From Paenibacillus sp. FSL R5-0912 (lineage in GTDB: Bacteria; Bacillota; Bacilli; Paenibacillales; Paenibacillaceae): DNA of 64,000 bases. A program made the position numbers and the translations under genes. Location of the stretch: contig NZ_CP009282.1 in the NCBI RefSeq assembly GCF_000758605.1, positions 4,464,001 through 4,528,000 on the forward strand, read 5' to 3'. The notes beneath the pieces were generated by a model that saw only the letters and a list, made by a program, of their open reading frames with translations, was not told the origin of the DNA and searched no databases. Below are positions 59,668 through 64,000 of the stretch, piece after piece. How positions within the stretch are numbered: the first letter of the stretch is position 1; the number at the start of each line of letters is the position of its first letter.

Positions 59668-61116
59668 TTAATACGCTTTGGCGAATACAACTGTATGCAG
59701 GGCCGGCTCACCGCAGCAAATACAAGTCTCTTTCGTTTCTGACGGATTGAACGGAATATTACGGCTGCCTGCGCCTGTTTCTTCCTTCACCTTGGATTCA
59801 CATTCCTCCGAGCCGCACCAGCCTGCAAGTGCAAAGCCGCGCTTCTCTTCCATGGAATCCTTCATTTGCTCTAAGGTATCTACAGAATAGAAATGATCCT
59901 CACGGAACTTCAGAGCCCGCTCGAACATTTCCTGGTGAACCTGCTCCAGCATAGCCTTCACTTCTTCAACCAGATTCTCCTGCTGGATAATCTTCTTCTC
60001 ACCGCTGATCCGGGATACGATTACGCAGACTCCGTTCTCCATATCACGCGGTCCAAGCTCCAGACGTACCGGTACACCGCGCATTTCGTATTCATTGAAC
60101 TTCCAGCCCGGTGTAACATCTGCGCGGTCGTCTACACGTACGCGGATTCCGGCACTCTTCAGCTCTTTGAACAGGTCATCTGTGCGCCCGATCACTGCTT
60201 CACGGGTCTTAGGCGGCCCGATCGGAATCATAATGACCTGAGTAGGCGCCACCTTCGGCGGCAAAGCCAGCCCGCGGTCATCCCCATGCACCATGATCAG
60301 TGAGCCGATTAGACGTGTGGTAGAGCCCCATGAGGTTGTATGTGCATATTCAAGTACATTATCACGGCTTAAGTATTGGATATCAAAAGCCACTGCGAAC
60401 TTGGTACCCAGATAATGAGAGGTAGCCGCCTGCACAGCCCGTCCATCTTTCATCATTGCTTCAATGGAATACGTGTCCACCGCACCGGCGAATCGCTCGG
60501 ATGGTGTCTTCTGTCCGGTAACCACCGGAATCGCCAGAAAAGTCTCTACGAAATCACGGTAGTTATCCAGCATCTTCATCGTTTCTTCACGCGCTTCCGT
60601 CTCATTCTCATGAGCGGTATGGCCTTCCTGCCAGAGGAATTCCGTAGTGCGGATGAATGGCAGTGTGCGCTTTTCCCACCGGACTACGTTAGCCCATTGG
60701 TTGATCAGCACCGGAAGGTCACGGTAGGACTGAATCCATTTGGAATACATATGGCCGAACATGGTCTCGGAAGTTGGGCGGATTGCCAGACGTTCTTCCA
60801 GCACATCGCCGCCAGCTTCAGTCACCCAAGGCAGCTCCGGATTGAAGCCTTCAACATGTTCTTTCTCCTTCTGGAAAAAGCTCTCCGGAATAAACAGCGG
60901 GAAGTAGGCATTGCGGTGTCCGGTTTCCTTGAGGCGGCGGTTCATCTCCTCCTGGATATGTTCCCAGATCTCGTAGCCGTCCGGTTTGAACACAATACAG
61001 CCGCGGACCGGAGAATAATCCATCAGGTCCGCTTTTTTGATCACATCAATATACCAGCGTGAGAAATCTTCGCCCTGCGGCGTGATTTCCGTAACGAACT
61101 GCTTGTCTTTTGCCAT
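59668..61116 (-). CDS. proS: prolyl-tRNA synthetase, short archaeal/eukaryotic-like type
   Basis: 482 residues, class II synthetase. It lacks the large insertion (editing) domain of the 565-residue bacterial ProRS; instead it starts ITPQGEDFSRWYIDVIKKADLMDYSPVRG and ends with the extra C-terminal domain typical of archaeal/eukaryotic-type enzymes (WCGSEECESKVKEE with Cys pairs, ending FAKAY). Motif 2 has RPTSETMFGHMYSKW and TTEFLWQEGHTAH. It occupies the rseP-proS-polC position where B. subtilis has the long bacterial form. Start ATG 61116 after AGGAGG. Confidence 0.96.
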   Translation of the reverse strand: MAKDKQFVTEITPQGEDFSRWYIDVIKKADLMDYSPVRGCIVFKPDGYEIWEHIQEEMNRRLKETGHRNAYFPLFIPESFFQKEKEHVEGFNPELPWVTEAGGDVLEERLAIRPTSETMFGHMYSKWIQSYRDLPVLINQWANVVRWEKRTLPFIRTTEFLWQEGHTAHENETEAREETMKMLDNYRDFVETFLAIPVVTGQKTPSERFAGAVDTYSIEAMMKDGRAVQAATSHYLGTKFAVAFDIQYLSRDNVLEYAHTTSWGSTTRLIGSLIMVHGDDRGLALPPKVAPTQVIMIPIGPPKTREAVIGRTDDLFKELKSAGIRVRVDDRADVTPGWKFNEYEMRGVPVRLELGPRDMENGVCVIVSRISGEKKIIQQENLVEEVKAMLEQVHQEMFERALKFREDHFYSVDTLEQMKDSMEEKRGFALAGWCGSEECESKVKEETGAGSRNIPFNPSETKETCICCGEPALHTVVFAKAY

Positions 61117-61141
61117 GTAAAGAGATCCTCCTAAATTCGCC

Positions 61142-61187
61142 CCGCAAAGCGCCGGTTAACAAGCGAAGCTCTCAAGCACTTTGCGGA
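61142..61187. promoter_or_regulatory. large hairpin between rseP and proS
   Basis: CCGCAAAG (61142-61149) pairs with CTTTGCGG (61180-61187), eight perfect pairs around a 30-nt loop. No T-run follows on either strand, so it is not a classic terminator; it may be an RNA processing or leader structure of proS. It is too short to be a T-box. Confidence 0.45.
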
Positions 61188-61215
61188 GACCCCAAAAGAA
61201 TGTAATGTGAACCAA

Positions 61216-62490
61216 TCAGCCGCTTATGAGGCGTAATATATCATTATAAGTCACAGCAATCATCACCAGGAACAGCAGTGCAAAGCCTACAAAATGGACC
61301 ATGCCTTCGCGGTTCGGGTCCACCGGCTTACCGCGCAGCGCCTCCACACCGAGAAACACGAGCCGGCTTCCGTCAAGTGCAGGAATCGGCAGCAGGTTGA
61401 AGATTCCGAGATACAGGCTGAGTATAGCCGCCCAATAAGTCAAATACTGAATCCCCTGCTGGGCAATCTGCCCGGTCAGCTGGAAGGTTCCCACGGGTCC
61501 CGAGATATCGTCCATATTGAATTTGTTGATCAGCTGCTTGAAGCCGATGAAGATCAGCTTCGTGGTATCCACCATGGCAGTGCCTGATTTGGTGATAGTC
61601 TCACCAACCCCGGCCTTGCGTGTAGGAAGCTCCGGAGTGATCCCGACTTTACCGCCTTCCTCCCCTTCCATACTGCGGGGAATCATAGCTACATTAAGGG
61701 TTTCATCGCCGCGCTGCAGTGTCCATTTCATCTCTTTGCCCTTGGACGCGGAAGTGAGCGAGATCATCTTCTGGTAATCTCCACCGATAGTTTCGCCGTT
61801 AACGGCTACAACTATGTCGCCCTTCTGCAGACCGGCTTCCTGGGCTGGCATTCCTTCGCTTACATCGCCGATCTTCACATAGGTCGGATTCTCCACCTGG
61901 ATACCGGCCATTTGCAGATGAAGCGCGAACAGCACAAAAGCCAGAATGAAGTTCATCACCGGACCGGCCAAGATCGCCACCGCGCGCTGGCCTACGCTTT
62001 TGCTGCCGAACTGGCGGTCTTTGGGCGCGATCTGCGTCTGCTGGCTTCCCTTAATCATCATCGCCTGCGGATGTACGTCGTATGTGGTTACTTCACCATC
62101 CACATCCAGACGGATTTTCAGCTCATTCTCAAGATCCGTGAATTGCGCTTCACCGCGGATAACATTTCTGCGTGTATCCAGCGAATCCAGGTAAATATTC
62201 TTCACCTTATTATCCTGGCCCAGTCTGACCGCAATGGTCTGTCCGGGACCGATCTCAATCATTTCCGGATCCTCTCCGGCCATCCGGGCATATCCCCCAA
62301 ACGGCAGCAGGCGAAGCGTGAACTGGGTTTCATTGCGTTTATAAGAAAACAGTTTCGGACCGAAACCGATAGCAAATTCCCTCACAAGAATTCCGGCGCG
62401 TTTGGCAAAATAATAATGTCCCCATTCATGGACGGTCACCAGAACAAAGAACATAAATACCGTCAAAAAAACGACTCTTACCATCTCCAT
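61216..62490 (-). CDS. rseP: site-2 intramembrane metalloprotease RseP/RasP
   Basis: 424 residues. Zinc motif HEWGH (21-25) in the first membrane helix (VLVTVHEWGHYYFAKRAG); a PDZ domain near 200-270 (EGMPAQEAGLQKGDIVVAVNGE); the distal metal motif IPALDGSRLVFLG; and C-terminal helices. It cuts anti-sigma factors and signal-peptide remnants. Could process the anti-sigma factor at 31888 in this genome (pure inference). Start ATG 62490 after GGGGGGAA. Confidence 0.97.
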   Translation of the reverse strand: MEMVRVVFLTVFMFFVLVTVHEWGHYYFAKRAGILVREFAIGFGPKLFSYKRNETQFTLRLLPFGGYARMAGEDPEMIEIGPGQTIAVRLGQDNKVKNIYLDSLDTRRNVIRGEAQFTDLENELKIRLDVDGEVTTYDVHPQAMMIKGSQQTQIAPKDRQFGSKSVGQRAVAILAGPVMNFILAFVLFALHLQMAGIQVENPTYVKIGDVSEGMPAQEAGLQKGDIVVAVNGETIGGDYQKMISLTSASKGKEMKWTLQRGDETLNVAMIPRSMEGEEGGKVGITPELPTRKAGVGETITKSGTAMVDTTKLIFIGFKQLINKFNMDDISGPVGTFQLTGQIAQQGIQYLTYWAAILSLYLGIFNLLPIPALDGSRLVFLGVEALRGKPVDPNREGMVHFVGFALLFLVMIAVTYNDILRLISG

Positions 62491-62640
62491 TGCGAAACAT
62501 TCCCCCCTTTAGGTGTAAGACCGAAGTATGTCCTCTTAATTTATCATTATTCCAAGGTAAGGCACAAGAGAATCAACAGTCCACCCCTATTTTTCAGGGC
62601 ATAACAAATATTTCCGGAAAACAAAATGCGCACTGTCCGC

Positions 62641-63780
62641 TTACAGCACAGCCGCAAGTTCCCGGGTCACCGTATCACAGTGCTGAATCTGCTCCAGATT
62701 CGGATGAGCCGCATTCTCATGGCGCTGAAGGACTTCATCAATAATCTCGTCAATCCGCAGGAACGGAATCTCGCCGCGCAGGAAACGGGCAACGGCAATC
62801 TCATTCGCTGCATTGAAGGCGGTTGTAGCCGTCCCCCCCATGGTGCCGCAGTCGATAGCCAGCTTCAGGGCCGGGAAGCGCTCATAGTCCATCTCACGGA
62901 AAGTGAGACTGGCTACTTTGGCCAGCGACAGCCGCTCAGCAGGCGACTGCCAGCGGTCCGGATAGGTGAGCGCATATTGAATTGGAACCCGCATATCGGG
63001 CGTTCCCAGCTGCGCAATGATACTGCTGTCACGGAATTCCACATAGGAGTGAATAATGCTCTCCGGATGCAGCAGCACATTAATCTGTCCATACGGGAGG
63101 GCAAACAGATGATGCGCTTCGATTACTTCCAGCCCTTTGTTAACCATAGTTGCCGAATCAATTGTAATCTTGGCCCCCATGCTCCAATTCGGGTGGCGCA
63201 GTGCATCCTCAACAGTAACATTCTTAAGCTGTGATCGCGTATAATCACGGAAAGATCCTCCGGATGCTGTGATGGTAATCGAAGCAACATCTTCGCGGTT
63301 CTCGCCATTTAAGCATTGAAAAATAGCCGAATGCTCGCTGTCAACCGGCAGGAGCTTAACACCTTTGCGGCCCGCCAGCTCTGTAACCAGGTGTCCGGCG
63401 GTAACCAGCGTTTCCTTGTTGGCCAGTCCTATATGTCTGCCGGCTTCAATCGCCGCCATTGTAGACTGCAGACCCACGCTGCCCACAAGGGCAGTCACAA
63501 CAGTCTCTGCGTCACCGCCAGCGGCAATCTCCACCAGACCTTCATGTCCGCTGTAGAGCTCTACGCCGGCAGGCAGACTGGATCTGATCTCTGCAGCAAG
63601 CTCCGGTGTAGACACAGAAACGCGGCGCGGATGGAAGCGGCCCACCTGCTCCAGCAGCAGCCGGGTATTCGATCCCGCTGCCAGCCCGTCCACCACAAAG
63701 GCTTCCGGATGCATGGCTACGACATCGAGTGTCTGGGTGCCGATTGAACCCGTAGAGCCGAGAATACTGATTCTTTTCAC
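62641..63780 (-). CDS. dxr: 1-deoxy-D-xylulose-5-phosphate reductoisomerase
   Basis: 379 residues. Makes 2-C-methyl-D-erythritol 4-phosphate, second step of the MEP isoprenoid pathway. NADPH site ILGSTGSIGTQTLDV (5-19), LANKETLVTAG, PVDSEHSAIFQCL, TASGGSFRD, and LRHPNWSMGAKITIDSATMVNKGLEVIEAH. Start GTG 63780 after GGAAGAAGG. 22 bp downstream of cdsA in a cdsA-dxr-rseP-proS series. Confidence 0.98.
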   Translation of the reverse strand: MKRISILGSTGSIGTQTLDVVAMHPEAFVVDGLAAGSNTRLLLEQVGRFHPRRVSVSTPELAAEIRSSLPAGVELYSGHEGLVEIAAGGDAETVVTALVGSVGLQSTMAAIEAGRHIGLANKETLVTAGHLVTELAGRKGVKLLPVDSEHSAIFQCLNGENREDVASITITASGGSFRDYTRSQLKNVTVEDALRHPNWSMGAKITIDSATMVNKGLEVIEAHHLFALPYGQINVLLHPESIIHSYVEFRDSSIIAQLGTPDMRVPIQYALTYPDRWQSPAERLSLAKVASLTFREMDYERFPALKLAIDCGTMGGTATTAFNAANEIAVARFLRGEIPFLRIDEIIDEVLQRHENAAHPNLEQIQHCDTVTRELAAVL

Positions 63781-63802
63781 AGTTGAAACCTTCTTCCTGT
63801 CG

Positions 63803-64000
63803 TTAATAGTAAGGCATCAGCATTACGATATGTACGAAAGGAAATACGATAATCCAGCTGTCACAGCGGTCCAGGATGCCTCCATGACCAGGCAGCAACG
63901 AGCCTGAATCCTTAATACCGTACACCCGTTTATAAGCAGACTGTACAAGATCTCCGAGCTGACCCAGAACGGCGCAGGAAACCCCGATAAGCAGTGCGCG
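63803..64000 (-). CDS. cdsA: phosphatidate cytidylyltransferase (5' part outside window)
   Basis: The last 65 codons are visible, ending TAA at 63805-63803. The peptide LGQLGDLVQSAYKRVYGIKD followed by SGSLLPGHGGILDRCDS is the CdsA signature, then a final membrane helix (IIVFPFVHIVMLM). Makes CDP-diacylglycerol from phosphatidate and CTP for phospholipid synthesis, which feeds PgsA at 19258. Adjoins dxr as in Bacillus. Confidence 0.96.
   Translation of the reverse strand, partial: RALLIGVSCAVLGQLGDLVQSAYKRVYGIKDSGSLLPGHGGILDRCDSWIIVFPFVHIVMLMPYY

Noticed and set aside
61117..61215. T-box leader of proS
   Set aside because: The gap is about 100 bp and no T-box motif or terminator with T-run is present.

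Overview
The window is chromosomal DNA from an endospore-forming, low-to-mid GC Firmicute, most likely Paenibacillus or a close relative. This rests on the content and order of the genes (spoVS, sleB, spoIIIE, tepA, dpaA/dpaB, rodZ-ymfKJIHF, rny-ymdB, Gram-positive PolC), on Bacillus-type ribosome binding sites with many UUG and GUG starts, and on proteins that resemble Paenibacillus versions. No rRNA, tRNA, CRISPR array, prophage or complete insertion sequence was seen. Every gene from 8679 to the right end except one short remnant is on the minus strand; only three intact genes (1861, 5307, 7525) are on the plus strand.

Layout. 1-8.6 kb is mixed accessory and core: a truncated half-ABC exporter, a LysR regulator, an odd operator-rich gap, htpG under a CIRCE element, a GyrI-like protein, a metallo-beta-lactamase-fold hydrolase, and a LysR regulator divergent from a dapA paralogue. 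8.7-13.8 kb holds a DEAD-box helicase, a stand-alone PduL-type phosphotransacylase, an M19 dipeptidase, spoVS and ymdB. 13.8-33.4 kb is the rny / recX-recA / cinA-pgsA / yajQ / rodZ-ymfK-ymfJ / ymfI-ymfH-ymfF / sleB / spoIIIE / ylzJ-tepA / ECF sigma-anti-sigma block. 33.5-43.8 kb is rnjB, dapA, dapG, a dipicolinate synthase locus with two dpaA copies around dpaB, then dut, mlpA and ylxY. 44-64 kb is the core information-processing block: pnp, rpsO, ribF-truB-nrnA-rbfA-infB-ylxQ-ylxR-nusA-rimP, polC, proS, rseP, dxr and the 3' end of cdsA.

How the genes work together. dapG and dapA make dihydrodipicolinate and the Dpa proteins oxidise it to dipicolinate for the spore core; SpoIIIE pumps the chromosome into the forespore; SleB lyses the cortex at germination; SpoVS, YmdB and RNase Y act on sporulation, biofilm and RNA turnover. 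The rimP-nusA-infB-rbfA-rpsO-pnp block couples transcription, translation initiation, ribosome maturation and RNA decay. RNase Y, RNase J and PNPase all lie within this window.

The most unusual points are the dpaA-dpaB-dpaA arrangement, in which the second dpaA sits where Bacillus subtilis has asd; a probable AUU start codon for ymdB; a textbook CIRCE operator on htpG; a possible attenuator in the rny leader; two helically phased TTGTA-N5-TACAA sites upstream of a ten-codon ORF; and good matches to sigma-G, sigma-K and sigma-H promoters in front of sleB, dpaA and spoVS. I found no clearly new multi-gene system; most of the window is conserved core genome.
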